Below are positions 44,775 through 53,389 of a stretch of DNA of 64,000 nt, piece after piece; the first letter of the stretch is position 1, and every line of letters starts with the position of its first letter. The position numbers and the translations under genes are program-made. Where the stretch lies: the NCBI RefSeq assembly GCF_900091455.1, contig NZ_LT607412.1, forward strand, positions 1,178,001-1,242,000, given 5' to 3'. The DNA comes from Micromonospora coriariae (lineage in GTDB: Bacteria > Actinomycetota > Actinomycetes > Mycobacteriales > Micromonosporaceae). The notes beneath the pieces were generated by a model, which made no database searches, was not told the DNA's origin, and was given only the letters and a program-made list of their open reading frames with translations.

Positions 44775-45275
44775 GTGTCAGTGCTGGGAACCCTCACCCG
44801 TCGAGTCGGTCACCACCGCTGGTTCGGCGCCGCCGCCCGCCTGCTGGTGCCCGCCGACCGGATCGTCGGCCGGCTCACCCGGGGCCGGGTGGTCGCGCTC
44901 GGCCTGATCCCGTCCCTGGTGATCACCACCACCGGCCGCCGCTCCGGCAGGCCGCGCAGCAATCCCCTGCTCTACGTGCCGGACGGCGACGCGTACGTGG
45001 TGATCGGCTCCAACTGGGGTCAGACCCACCAGCCCGGCTGGGCGATGAACCTGCTCGCCGATCCGGCCGCCGAGGTGGACGTGAAGGGCCGTCGGGTGCC
45101 GGTCCGCGCCGAGCCGGCCACCGGCGCGGAACGGGACCGGCTGTGGCAGCTCCTGGTGACCGAGTGGCCTGCGTACCGCACGTACGTGCAGCGGGCCGGC
45201 GGGCGGGAGATTCGCATCTTCCGGCTGATGCCGACCGGGCGCGGCGCGCCGGCCGGCCCGCCACCGGCTGGCTAG
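44775..45275 (+). CDS. F420-dependent nitroreductase-family protein (Ddn type)
   Basis: 166 residues. 'LVITTTGRRSGRPRSNPLLYVPDGDAYVVIGSNWGQTHQPGWAMNLLADPAAEVDVKGRRVPVRAE' is the deazaflavin-dependent nitroreductase/quinone reductase pattern, with GRRSGxxRxxPL and GSNxGxxxxPxWxxNL contacts to F420. Such proteins reduce quinones or enones and need coenzyme F420, so the host should encode its synthesis. No clear ribosome site precedes the GTG. The gene stands alone between terminator and a regulatory region. Confidence 0.88.
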   Translation: MSVLGTLTRRVGHHRWFGAAARLLVPADRIVGRLTRGRVVALGLIPSLVITTTGRRSGRPRSNPLLYVPDGDAYVVIGSNWGQTHQPGWAMNLLADPAAEVDVKGRRVPVRAEPATGAERDRLWQLLVTEWPAYRTYVQRAGGREIRIFRLMPTGRGAPAGPPPAG

Positions 45276-45276
45276 G

Positions 45277-45310
45277 CTGACGCTCAGTCTGGCTGGCCTG
45301 ACGTTCAGTC
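45277..45310 (+). promoter_or_regulatory. Tandem palindromes upstream of the nucleotidyltransferase-like gene
   Basis: CTGACGCTCAGTC (45277-45289) and CTGACGTTCAGTC (45298-45310) are direct copies 21 bp apart, two helical turns. Each holds CTGA-NNN-TCAG, so a dimeric regulator, for example TetR type, could bind both on one face. Confidence 0.5.
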
Positions 45311-45331
45311 GCGATTGCGAGAGGGGGCCCG

Positions 45332-45394
45332 GTGAGCGCGAGGAGTGAGCCGGTGTTGCGAGCCCCGCAGTCGCGAACGAAGGGGGCCCGGTGA
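45332..45394 (+). CDS. 20-residue leader ORF, translationally coupled
   Basis: A GTG-started frame of 20 codons (begins VSARSEPVL, ends SRTKGAR) preceded by GAGAGGGGGC. Its TGA overlaps the GTG of the next gene as GTGA. The bases around both GTG codons repeat each other: GGGGGCCCGGTGAGCGCGAG at 45323-45342 and GGGGGCCCGGTGAGTGCGAG at 45382-45401, a 59-bp period. It may be a leader peptide or a dispersed repeat that happens to be open. Confidence 0.5.
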   Translation: MSARSEPVLRAPQSRTKGAR

Positions 45395-46128
45395 GTGCGA
45401 GCATCGAACAGACCGGTGTCGACCGGGGCCGCGATGATCGACGGTGGACGGTGGCGGAACAGGTCGCCGAGGCGGCCCGGCGGCGTTTCCCGGCCGACGT
45501 GCTCGCGGTCGCTGTGCACGGGCCGCTGGCGCACGGCGACGACGACGGCGGCGGGGACCGCGAGGTGGGGATGCTGGTGGTCACCTACCGACCCGGCACC
45601 GGCCCGCCACCGGCGACCCGGCGGGTGGACGGGGTGCTGGTCGACCTGACCGTGGCCGCCGCCGACGACTACCTCGGTCAGGCCCGGGTGCTCTCCCCCC
45701 TGTGGCCGCTGACCGCCGACCGGTACGTCACCACCCGGGCTCTGCACGACCCGACCGGTTGGCTGCCGACGCTGCGCGACGAGCACCTGGGTCGGCTGGC
45801 CCGGGCCCGGCCGGCGGAGTTCAGCACCGCGGCCCGACAGGCCTGGTACCGGGGCAGCGCGGCGCATGCCCGGGCCGCCCGGCTGGCCGAGTGGTACGAG
45901 ACGGACCAGGCGCTGCTGATGCTCGGCGAGGCACGGCTGGCCGCGGCCACGGTGACGGGGTTGCTGAGCCGCACCTACTTCCGGGACCCGGGTGACGCGG
46001 TGCGCCGCACCGGGCTGGCCGGCGCGGACATGACCGAGGTCGGGTTGGTGCTGGCCCGGCAGGCCGAGGAGCTCACCGCCCGTGGCCGCCCCGTCGACGG
46101 CACCGTCGACGAGCTGCTCACCGGCTGA
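45391..46128 (+). CDS. Nucleotidyltransferase-like protein, kanamycin nucleotidyltransferase type
   Basis: 245 residues. 'VLAVAVHGPLAHGDDDGGGD' then 'REVGMLVVTYRPG' fits the nucleotidyltransferase fold: an HG in place of GS, and D56-R-E58 as the metal-binding D-x-E pair, as in KNTase/ANT(4') enzymes. 'VDGVLVDLTVAAADDYL' supplies the next strand, and the rest is helical, with 'LAEWYETDQALLMLGEARLAAATVTGLL' like the C-terminal bundle. Conservation of the metal residues suggests activity, but resistance is not implied. Starts inside the leader ORF stop codon. Confidence 0.7.
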   Translation: MSASIEQTGVDRGRDDRRWTVAEQVAEAARRRFPADVLAVAVHGPLAHGDDDGGGDREVGMLVVTYRPGTGPPPATRRVDGVLVDLTVAAADDYLGQARVLSPLWPLTADRYVTTRALHDPTGWLPTLRDEHLGRLARARPAEFSTAARQAWYRGSAAHARAARLAEWYETDQALLMLGEARLAAATVTGLLSRTYFRDPGDAVRRTGLAGADMTEVGLVLARQAEELTARGRPVDGTVDELLTG

Positions 46129-46134
46129 TCGGCG

Positions 46135-46848
46135 TCACAGCCCGCCCTGCACGCCGATCAGCGAGCCGATCAGGTAGGTGGCGGCGGCCGCAGCGGCGCC
46201 CAGCACCAGCTGGCGCAGCCCGCTGGTCCACCAGGGCCGGTTGGTGAACCGGGCCACAACCGCTCCGGCGGCGAACAGCCCGAGCCCGCCGACGGCGAGC
46301 GCCAGCCACAGCTCGGTGGCCCCGAACAGGTACGTCAGCAGCGGCACGAGCGCGCCCACCGAGAAGAACAGGAACGAGGAGATGGCAGCCGTCCATGGGC
46401 TGGGCTGGTCGTCGGGATCGACACCCAACTCCTCGCGGACGTGCACCCGTAGCGCCTCCTCGGGATCGCGCCGCACCGCTTCCGCGACCTGGGTGGCCAG
46501 GTCCCTCGGCAGGCCGCGGGCGACCCACGCGTCGGCCAGCTCGCGGGCCTCCGCCTCGGGATGCCGCTCCAGCTCCCGCCGCTCCTTGGCCACCTCGGCG
46601 GCGACCTGCTCGTTGGCCGAACGCACGCTGGTGTACTCGCCGAGCCCCATCGAGATGGCGCCGGCCACCAGGCCGGCGGTGCCGGTCAGCACGATGCTGC
46701 GCGGCGAGACTCCGCCGCCGCCGACCCCGGCGATCAGGGCGATGTTGGTGACCAGCCCGTCCATCGCGCCGAAGACGGCTGGGCGCAGCCAACCGCCGGA
46801 GACGTCCGCGTGGTGCGCCTCGCGCAGGGCCGCCGGGGTGTCGGTCAC
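46135..46848 (-). CDS. VIT1/CCC1-family transporter
   Basis: 237 residues. '[25 protein letters not shown]' and '[22 protein letters not shown]' form the first two membrane helices with the conserved DG and GEY residues of vacuolar iron transporter relatives. A cytoplasmic helical stretch rich in Glu (about 75-130) could bind metal, then three helices. Family members move Fe2+ or Mn2+. GTG start overlaps the map stop as GTGA. Confidence 0.9.
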   Translation of the reverse strand: MTDTPAALREAHHADVSGGWLRPAVFGAMDGLVTNIALIAGVGGGGVSPRSIVLTGTAGLVAGAISMGLGEYTSVRSANEQVAAEVAKERRELERHPEAEARELADAWVARGLPRDLATQVAEAVRRDPEEALRVHVREELGVDPDDQPSPWTAAISSFLFFSVGALVPLLTYLFGATELWLALAVGGLGLFAAGAVVARFTNRPWWTSGLRQLVLGAAAAAATYLIGSLIGVQGGL

Positions 46849-47702
46849 GGCAGGGTCAGGATCTCGTGGCCGTCGTCGGTCACCACGATGGTGTGCTCGA
46901 ACTGCGCCGTCCACTTCCGGTCCTTGGTGACCACGGTCCACCCGTCGTCCCACATGTCGTACTGGTAGGTGCCCAGCGTGATCATCGGCTCGATGGTGAA
47001 TGTCATCCCGGGCTCCATGATGTCGGTCGGCCGCGGGCTGTCGTAGTGCGGCACGTAGAGCCCGCTGTGGAAGGACTCGCCGATGCCGTGGCCGGTGAAG
47101 TCCCGGACCACGCCGTAGCCGAACCGCTTGGCGTACGACTCGATGACCCGGCCCACCACGTTGATCTGCCGGCCCGGGGCGACCGCGCGGATGCCGCGCA
47201 TCATCGCCTCGTGGGTCCGCTCGACCAGCAGCCGGGCCTCCTCGCTGACCTCGCCGACGCAGAAGGTGGCGTCGGTGTCGCCGTGCACCCCGTTGATGTA
47301 CGCGGTCACGTCGACGTTGATGATGTCGCCGTCCTTGAGGACTGTGGAGTCCGGGATGCCGTGGCAGATGACCTCGTTGAGGCTGGTGCAGCAGGACTTG
47401 GGGAAGCCCTTGTAGCCGAGCGTCGACGGGTACGCGTCATGGTCGCAGAGGAACTCGTGCACCACGCGGTCGATTTCGTCGGTGGTCACGCCCGGCTTGC
47501 AGTGCTCGCCGGCGAGCTGGGTCGCCTGGGCGGCCAGCCGGCTGGCGATCCGCATCTTCTCGATGGTCTCCGGCGTCTGCACGTGCGAGCCACGCCACTC
47601 CTGGGGGCGCTTCTTGCCCACGTACTCCGGTCGGGGAATGTGCGCGGGCACCTGTCGCATCGGGGAGAGCGTGCCTGGGGTCAGCGGCGGACGGACGGTC
47701 AT
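46845..47702 (-). CDS. map: Methionine aminopeptidase, type I
   Basis: 285 residues. Core from '[42 protein letters not shown]', with '[23 protein letters not shown]', metal ligands in '[24 protein letters not shown]', '[11 protein letters not shown]', 'TFTIEPM' and 'FEHTIVVT'. The first 45 residues ('[22 protein letters not shown]') form the proline-rich extension of actinobacterial MetAP1c that binds near the ribosome exit. Removes N-terminal Met. ATG at 47702 with TAGGCT 6 nt upstream. Confidence 0.96.
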   Translation of the reverse strand: MTVRPPLTPGTLSPMRQVPAHIPRPEYVGKKRPQEWRGSHVQTPETIEKMRIASRLAAQATQLAGEHCKPGVTTDEIDRVVHEFLCDHDAYPSTLGYKGFPKSCCTSLNEVICHGIPDSTVLKDGDIINVDVTAYINGVHGDTDATFCVGEVSEEARLLVERTHEAMMRGIRAVAPGRQINVVGRVIESYAKRFGYGVVRDFTGHGIGESFHSGLYVPHYDSPRPTDIMEPGMTFTIEPMITLGTYQYDMWDDGWTVVTKDRKWTAQFEHTIVVTDDGHEILTLP

Positions 47703-47708
47703 GGCGCA

Positions 47709-47714
47709 AGCCTA
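47709..47714 (-). promoter_or_regulatory. -10 element of a likely leaderless map promoter
   Basis: TAGGCT on the minus strand, 6 nt before the ATG at 47702. Confidence 0.45.
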
Positions 47715-47797
47715 TCGCCGGACCCGCCGGTGACCCGTGCCACGGCCGGTCCGGATGGGTTGTTGCCCCGCCAGGTCGGCTGTGCCATGGTGTCTGC

Positions 47798-48112
47798 GTG
47801 GATCAAGGGGGAGCACCACCCGTCTTCTCCGCCAGCGCGGAGATCAACGGTGATCACCTCCACGTGGTGGTGGCCGGCGAGGTCGACATGGCGACCGCCG
47901 ACACCATGCTCCAGACGGCGCTCCGCGAGCCCGCCGAGCGGATCACCCTCGACCTGAACGCGGTCACCTTCTTCGACTCGGCCGCCATCCACGCCCTGGT
48001 CCGACTCGCCCAGCAGTTTCCCGGCACGCTCACCGTGCTGCCGTCCCGGCAGGTCCGTCGGGTGCTGGACATCTCCGGCCTGGGCGAGCAGAGCTGGCTG
48101 AGCCCGGCCTGA
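47798..48112 (+). CDS. STAS-domain anti-sigma factor antagonist
   Basis: 104 residues. 'LHVVVAGEVDMATADTMLQ' and 'ITLDLNAVTFFDSAAIHALVRLAQQF' are the SpoIIAA/RsbV pattern, with Ser61 in FFDS as the expected phosphorylation site. In partner switching the unphosphorylated form binds an anti-sigma kinase and frees a sigma factor; a PP2C phosphatase reverses phosphorylation. The neighbouring convergent gene encodes such a phosphatase fused to an RsbW-like kinase domain, a natural partner. GTG start without a clear ribosome site. Confidence 0.92.
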   Translation: MDQGGAPPVFSASAEINGDHLHVVVAGEVDMATADTMLQTALREPAERITLDLNAVTFFDSAAIHALVRLAQQFPGTLTVLPSRQVRRVLDISGLGEQSWLSPA

Positions 48113-48118
48113 GGGTCT

Positions 48119-48168
48119 GCGCTCCGCACCCCGCGGCGGGCGCAGGCCGTACGCGACGGCCGGAGCGC
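48119..48168. terminator. Compound hairpin between convergent genes
   Basis: GCGCTCCG (48119-48126) pairs with CGGAGCGC (48161-48168), enclosing a second stem GGCCGT (48145-48150) with ACGGCC (48155-48160). Confidence 0.65.
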
Positions 48169-48172
48169 GTGG

Positions 48173-51100
48173 TCAGGCCCGCAACTGTCGGCGCAGCGTC
48201 ACCTCGGTGCCCTCGTCGGTGCGCCGCACCGACAGGTCACCCAACGCCTTGATCAAAGCCAGCCCGCGCCCCCGGAACCCGGAGCCGGTCGACTCCCGCC
48301 ACCGCCCGCTGTCGCGCACCGTGGCGGTCACCGTGCCGTCCTCGATGCCCACCTCCACGGTGATCATCGGCTCGGCGGGGTGGACCGGGTGCTCGATGGC
48401 GTTCGCGGCGGCCTCGGAGACCGCCACGGTCAGGTCGAAGAGGTCGGTCTCGCCGACCCCGTGCGCGACCAGGAAATCCTCCAGGCGCTTGCGCAGCACG
48501 CTCAGCCGGGTCGGGTCCGCCGGCAGCCGCAACACGAAGCGGTTCAGCTCGGCCGCCTCCAGGGCCAGCACCGCCACGTCGTCGCGGCGCGGCCGCCCGG
48601 CGACCCGCTCGACCACCGCGTCGATCAGGTCGTCCACGTGCTCGCCGGGGTTGGCCGCGTCGATGCGCAGCTGGGCCAGCGCATCGTCGATGCCGAGCTG
48701 ACGGTCCTCGATCAGCCCGTCGGTGTAGAGCAGCAGCCGGCTGCCGACGGGCAGTTCCCCCTCGACCGTCCGGTACGTCGTGTCGGGGATGGCGCCGACC
48801 GGCGGGCCGAGCGCGCGGTCGTGCAGGAACGCCGCATCGCCTCCCCGGATCAGCAGTGGCGACGGGTGACCGGCGCTGGCGTACCGCAACCGGCCGGTCC
48901 GCGAGCTGAACAACAGGCAGACCACGGTCGCGAAGGAGCGGCTCTCGGTGGAGCCGACGAGCCGGTTGAGCCGGGTCAGCGACTCACCCGGGTCGAAGCC
49001 CTCCAGGACGTACGCCCGCAGCGCGTTGCGCAGCTGCCCCATCGCCGCCGCGGCCCGGACGCCCTTGCCGACGACGTCGCCGATGACCAGCACCAGCTCG
49101 TCGTCCCCAAGCGCGATCACGTCGTACCAGTCGCCCCCGACCTCGACATCGGTGGTGCCGGGCAGGTAGCGGCTGGCCACCACCGCGCCGGGCAGCTGGG
49201 GCAGCGACCGGGGCAGCAGGCTGTGCTGCAAGGTGGTGGCGATGCGGTGCTCGGCCTCGTAGAGCTGGGCGTTCTCCAGCCGCACCCCGACCAGCCGGGC
49301 CAGCTGGGTGAGGGCGGCCTCGTCGGCCCGTGCGTCGTCGCCGGGCGGCCGCCAGACCCGCAACTCGCCGAGCTGCTCGCCGGTGGTGCCGGTCAGCTCG
49401 GTCACGAAGGACGGGTCGGTCGCGATGACACCGCCGGCATCCGCCTCGGACCGGGCTCCGCTCGCGGTGACCACCACCCGGGCGCCCTCGGCGAGGGTGA
49501 GCGCGTGCCGGGCGGCGACCTGGAGCACGTCGGCGGTGGACCGGGCGGTGTTCACCGCCACGGCCGCGTCGGCCAGCGCCCGGAGCCGGCGGATGATCTG
49601 CCCACGCAGCTGACCCAGCTCGACGTTGGCCCGGACGCGGGCGATCAGCTCCTGCCCGGAGAACGGCTTGGTGAGGTAGTCGTCGGCGCCGGCGGAGAGG
49701 CCGGCCACCGCCTCCGCGGAGCCCGCCCGGGCGGAGAGCAGCACGATCGGCACGTGCCGGGTACGCGGGTCCGCGCGCAGGGCGCCGACCAGGCCGAACC
49801 CGTCCAGCCGGGGCATCATCACGTCGGCGAGCACAAGGTCGAACCCACCCTCGCGGGCCAGCGGCAGGGCCGCCAGACCATCGCTCGCGGTAACCACCTC
49901 CCAGGTCGGGGAGAGCAACCGGGTGACGTGCTCGCGCAGGTCCACGTTGTCGTCGACGACCAGGATCCGGCCGGCCGGGGCGACCTCCGCCGGCTGGCCG
50001 CCGAACTCGGGCGTCAGCTCGGCGCCGGTCCACAACGCGGTCTCCGACACGTAGAGCCGGGCCTGTTCGGGTTCGCCCGCCGGCAGCGGGCCGTACGCCA
50101 CCAGCCGGTCGCCGGGCAGGTGCGCCGACCCGAACGGGACCGTCACAGTGAACGTGCTGCCCTCGTCGACCCGGCTGGTCAGCCCGACCTCGCCACCGTG
50201 CATCTCGACCAGCTCCCGGACCAGCGCCAGGCCGATCCCGGTGCCCTCGTGGGTGCGGGCGCGCACCCCGGGCACGCGGTGGAACCGCTCGAAGACGTGC
50301 TGCAGCTCGGCCGGCGCGATCCCCACGCCGGTGTCGCTCACCTCCAGCCGGGCGGCGCCGTCGACGGCCCGGACCCGGACCCGGATCTCGCCGCCGAAGG
50401 TGAACTTGACCGCGTTCGACACCAGGTTGAGGACGATCTTTTCCCACATGTCCCGGTCGACGAAGACCGGCGCCGGCAGCGGCGGGCAGTCCACCACGAG
50501 CTCCAGCCCGGCCCGGTCGGTGGCCGAGCGGAAGGTGCTGGCCAGCCGAGCGGTGTAGCCGGCCAGGTCGGTGGGCTGGTAGCGGGCGGCCAGCCGACCG
50601 GACTCCAGCCGGGAGAAGTCCAGCACGGTGTTGACCAGCTTGAGCAGGCGCAGCGCGTTGCGGTGCATCATGGTGAGCCGGTCGGTGTAGCCGGGAGGCA
50701 GCGTCGGGTCGGCCAGCAGGTCCTCCAGCGGGCCGAGCACCAGGGTCAGCGGGGTCCGGAACTCGTGGCTGACGTTGGCGAAGAAGTTGGTCTTCGCCTG
50801 GTCCAGCGCGGCCAGCTCGACGGCGCGGGCCCGTTCCTGCTCGTACGCCCGCTGCTTGGACACCGCCCGGGAGATCTGGGCGGCGACCAGGTCGAGGAAG
50901 TTTCGGTACTCGTCGTTGAGCGGCAGCCGGCGGGCCACGCCGACGACGAGAGTGCCGGCCCTCTCGCTGGTCGCCGTGAGGGGCAGCACGAGCGCCTCAT
51001 CGGCCGCGTCGGCCGGCGGCGGGTCGAGCAGCCCGGCCACGTCGATCGTGGCGGGCACCCCGTCGGCGGCCACCCGGGCGAGCGCCCCGGGGTCGATGTC

Positions 51101-51832
51101 GACGGCGGCCCGGCCGGTGCTGACGGAGCCGGCCAGGGTGAACCGGCCGGTGTCGTCGGCCAGGTAGATCAGCGCGAACGGTACGTCGGCCCGGTGCCGA
51201 CCCAGCACCTCGGCGGCGGTCCGGCCGAGTTCGGCGGCGCTGCGCACGTCGGCCAGCTCGGCGCCCAACTCGGCCAGCGCCCGCAGCCGGCGCTCGCCGA
51301 GAACCCGGCCGGTGGTCTCGTTGACGATGCAGTAGACGCCGCTGACCGAGCCGTCGGCGCCTCGGATGGGGTCGTACGAGACGTCGAAGTAGGTCTGTTC
51401 GAGAAAGCCGTGCCGGTCCAGCAGGAAGGGGTGGTCCTCGCCCCGGTAGGAGCGCCCGGTGCGCCGTACGCCTTCCAGCAGGGGACCGAGGACCTCCCAG
51501 GTCTCCGCCCAGTGCCGCGCCGCCGGTTGACCGAGCACCCCGGGGTGCTTGCCGCCGATCGTCGGGCGGTAGGCGTCGTTGTAGAAGGCGAGCTGGTCGT
51601 CGCCCCAGAACATGACGATCTGCGCGCTGGAGGCGAGCATCATTCCGACCGCGTTGGAGAGCGCCTGCGGCCAGCGGCTCGGGGCGCCCACCGGTGTCGA
51701 GGACCAGTCGAGGCTGCTCAGTCGCTCGCCCAGCTCTCCGCCAGCCGTGAACGCGGCCGCCAGCATCGGGGGGAGCTCCGCGCCGACCGCGGAGGAGTCC
51801 TCCGCGTCCGCGCTCCCCTGGCCCGAGCTCAT
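48173..51832 (-). CDS. Hybrid histidine kinase / receiver / PP2C phosphatase / anti-sigma kinase fusion
   Basis: 1219 residues, soluble. In order: PAS-like sensor (about 45-175), GAF (180-325), HisKA with His356 in NVSHEFRTPL, HATPase (N-box 'NLVSNAVKFT' 469-478, 'DTGVGI' 500-505, 'GTGIGLALV' 530-538), receiver (DD at 627-628, phospho-acceptor Asp670, Lys722), degenerate GAF (755-855), SpoIIE/PP2C phosphatase (GGDWYD 899-904, GDVVGKG 918-924, YTDGLIE 1036-1042, RRDD 1082-1085), and an RsbW-like ATPase (1095-1219, 'EAAANAIEH' 1140-1148). All catalytic signatures look intact. It could both phosphorylate and dephosphorylate the neighbouring STAS protein under two-component control. ATG follows GGGAGG by 4 nt. 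Confidence 0.93.
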   Translation of the reverse strand: MSSGQGSADAEDSSAVGAELPPMLAAAFTAGGELGERLSSLDWSSTPVGAPSRWPQALSNAVGMMLASSAQIVMFWGDDQLAFYNDAYRPTIGGKHPGVLGQPAARHWAETWEVLGPLLEGVRRTGRSYRGEDHPFLLDRHGFLEQTYFDVSYDPIRGADGSVSGVYCIVNETTGRVLGERRLRALAELGAELADVRSAAELGRTAAEVLGRHRADVPFALIYLADDTGRFTLAGSVSTGRAAVDIDPGALARVAADGVPATIDVAGLLDPPPADAADEALVLPLTATSERAGTLVVGVARRLPLNDEYRNFLDLVAAQISRAVSKQRAYEQERARAVELAALDQAKTNFFANVSHEFRTPLTLVLGPLEDLLADPTLPPGYTDRLTMMHRNALRLLKLVNTVLDFSRLESGRLAARYQPTDLAGYTARLASTFRSATDRAGLELVVDCPPLPAPVFVDRDMWEKIVLNLVSNAVKFTFGGEIRVRVRAVDGAARLEVSDTGVGIAPAELQHVFERFHRVPGVRARTHEGTGIGLALVRELVEMHGGEVGLTSRVDEGSTFTVTVPFGSAHLPGDRLVAYGPLPAGEPEQARLYVSETALWTGAELTPEFGGQPAEVAPAGRILVVDDNVDLREHVTRLLSPTWEVVTASDGLAALPLAREGGFDLVLADVMMPRLDGFGLVGALRADPRTRHVPIVLLSARAGSAEAVAGLSAGADDYLTKPFSGQELIARVRANVELGQLRGQIIRRLRALADAAVAVNTARSTADVLQVAARHALTLAEGARVVVTASGARSEADAGGVIATDPSFVTELTGTTGEQLGELRVWRPPGDDARADEAALTQLARLVGVRLENAQLYEAEHRIATTLQHSLLPRSLPQLPGAVVASRYLPGTTDVEVGGDWYDVIALGDDELVLVIGDVVGKGVRAAAAMGQLRNALRAYVLEGFDPGESLTRLNRLVGSTESRSFATVVCLLFSSRTGRLRYASAGHPSPLLIRGGDAAFLHDRALGPPVGAIPDTTYRTVEGELPVGSRLLLYTDGLIEDRQLGIDDALAQLRIDAANPGEHVDDLIDAVVERVAGRPRRDDVAVLALEAAELNRFVLRLPADPTRLSVLRKRLEDFLVAHGVGETDLFDLTVAVSEAAANAIEHPVHPAEPMITVEVGIEDGTVTATVRDSGRWRESTGSGFRGRGLALIKALGDLSVRRTDEGTEVTLRRQLRA

Positions 51833-52021
51833 ACAGCCTCCCGCTCCGGCCGTGCCCCAGCCGTTGATCTACGCGTGCCGTGTTCCGACCTGTACCCCAG
51901 CGGACCAGCAACGTAACGCGGGAGGCCGCTCGGACGCTGGTTACGTGCGCTGGGCCCGTCGGCCACCCGACAGTGGGCGGACGCGGCGCCGGGGCGAGCC
52001 CTGGTCGAGCGCCCGGAGGCG

Positions 52022-52573
52022 TCAGAAGACGGGCAGCCCGTCGATGCTCGCCGCGTTCCTGGTGGCCCGGTAGTCGACCAGGTCGTCGGTGGAACGGCGG
52101 GCGTGCGAGCTGAGCAACAGGCCGCGTTCGGCGCGGTAGTCCATCAGCGGCACCGCGTACCCGCAGGAATCGCTGACCCGGTCCACCTCGACCGTGATCA
52201 CGGCCCGGACGCCGTGCACGTCCGGCGGCTCGGGGAACTCGGCGAGCCGGTCGGCGAACGCCTCGTCGGTCACCGCGATGCTGCTCCCCCGGCCGTGCAG
52301 CCGGACGATCTTCGGTGGGCCGTCGAAGGCGCAGAACATCAGCGTGATCCGGCCGTTGTCCCGCAGGTGGGCGATGGTCTCCGCGCCGCTGCCGTGATAG
52401 TCCAGGTAGGACACCCGATGCGGGCCGAGGATCACGAAGGTGCCCCGCATGCCCTTCGGCGAGACGTTGACGTGCCCGTCGGCACCCGACGGCGCGGTGG
52501 CCACGAAGAAGACCGGCTGGGCCGCGATGAAGTCGCGCAGCCGACCGTCGATCTCCGGATAGACCTTGCCCAT
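52022..52573 (-). CDS. Pyridoxamine 5'-phosphate oxidase-fold protein
   Basis: 183 residues. 'LRDFIAAQPVFFVATAPSGADGHVNVSPKGM' and 'YLDYHGSGAETIAHLRDNGRITLMFCAFDGPPKIVRLHGRGS' form the split-barrel flavin-binding core of this family (FMN or F420 users; true PNPOx activity is unlikely). The C-terminus 'SCGYAVPLMDYRAERG' is shared by a well-populated actinobacterial subgroup. The ATG at 52573 follows GGAGG by 8 nt. It is 64 bp after the gamma-glutamyl hydrolase gene, so read-through from that operon is possible but it has its own ribosome site. Confidence 0.88.
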   Translation of the reverse strand: MGKVYPEIDGRLRDFIAAQPVFFVATAPSGADGHVNVSPKGMRGTFVILGPHRVSYLDYHGSGAETIAHLRDNGRITLMFCAFDGPPKIVRLHGRGSSIAVTDEAFADRLAEFPEPPDVHGVRAVITVEVDRVSDSCGYAVPLMDYRAERGLLLSSHARRSTDDLVDYRATRNAASIDGLPVF

Positions 52574-52636
52574 GCGCTGATCCTCCCACCGGCCACCACG
52601 GCCGGCGGCTGCGACGTACGTCACACAGCCCCGGTC

Positions 52637-53389
52637 TCACCGACCGCGCGGCGTCGCCGGACGCGGTGCCGGCCGGGCCGGGCGGTCGCTGGCGGGCGGT
52701 CGCTGGCGGGCGGCCCGGACCAGCGCGGCGATCGGGCGGGGATCCGGCTCGTTCTCCGGATGCCACTGCACGCCGAGTACGAACGGCCGGCCCGGATCCT
52801 CGACCGCCTCGATGACGCCGTCCGCCGCCCAGCCGCTGACCGTGAGCCGCCCGGGGTCGGCAACCGCCTGGTGGTGGTACGAGTTGACCCGGTCCACCCC
52901 GGCCAACACCGTCGCGGCCAGGCTGCCCGGCGCGAACCGCGCCGGATGCGCACCGTAGACGCCGGGCGCCGGGCGGTGCCCCTCGTGACCGACCACGTCC
53001 GGCAGGTGCTGGTGCAGGGTGCCGCCGTACGCGACGGCGAGCAGCTGCATCCCCCGGCAGACGCCCAGCACCGGCAGCTCTGCGGCGAGCGCCGCGGACA
53101 GCAGGGTCAGCTCGCCGGCGTCCCGGTCGGGCCGGTCCTCGGTCCTGGGATCGGGCAGGTGGCCGTACCGTCCCGGGCCGACGTCCGCGCCACCGGCCAA
53201 CAGCAGCCCGTCCAGGACCGTCAGCACGTCGCCGTCCCCGTCGTCCGGCGGCAGCACCACCGCCCGACCGCCGGCGACGGTCACCGCCCGCACGTACGCC
53301 TCGGGCACCAGCACGGCCCGCACGCCCCGCCAGACCGCCCAGTCGACGGGCTCGACGTACGCGCTGATCCCGATCAGCGGCCGCCTCAT
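52637..53389 (-). CDS. Gamma-glutamyl-GABA hydrolase-type class I amidotransferase (PuuD-like)
   Basis: 250 residues. 'RRPLIGISAYVEPVDWAVWRG' is the N-terminal family block; the nucleophile is Cys111 in 'VLGVCRGMQLLAVAYGG', with His in 'GVQWHPENEPD'. The peptidase C26 family hydrolyses gamma-glutamyl-GABA in putrescine breakdown and related gamma-glutamyl amides. It is the last enzyme of the operon and would release glutamate and the end product. Overlaps the SDR gene by ATGA. Confidence 0.9.
   Translation of the reverse strand: MRRPLIGISAYVEPVDWAVWRGVRAVLVPEAYVRAVTVAGGRAVVLPPDDGDGDVLTVLDGLLLAGGADVGPGRYGHLPDPRTEDRPDRDAGELTLLSAALAAELPVLGVCRGMQLLAVAYGGTLHQHLPDVVGHEGHRPAPGVYGAHPARFAPGSLAATVLAGVDRVNSYHHQAVADPGRLTVSGWAADGVIEAVEDPGRPFVLGVQWHPENEPDPRPIAALVRAARQRPPASDRPARPAPRPATPRGR

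Noticed and set aside
45391..46128. Aminoglycoside resistance gene
   Set aside because: Only the fold and the D-x-E pair support it; too divergent to assign a drug-modifying activity.
47709..47800. Shared bidirectional promoter for map and the STAS gene with a riboswitch-like fold
   Set aside because: No aptamer consensus or conserved stem could be seen in the roughly 95-bp gap.
48380..51916. A 1178-codon plus-strand frame
   Set aside because: Antisense to the kinase-phosphatase fusion, in which all catalytic motifs are intact; the antisense product has no recognisable motif.
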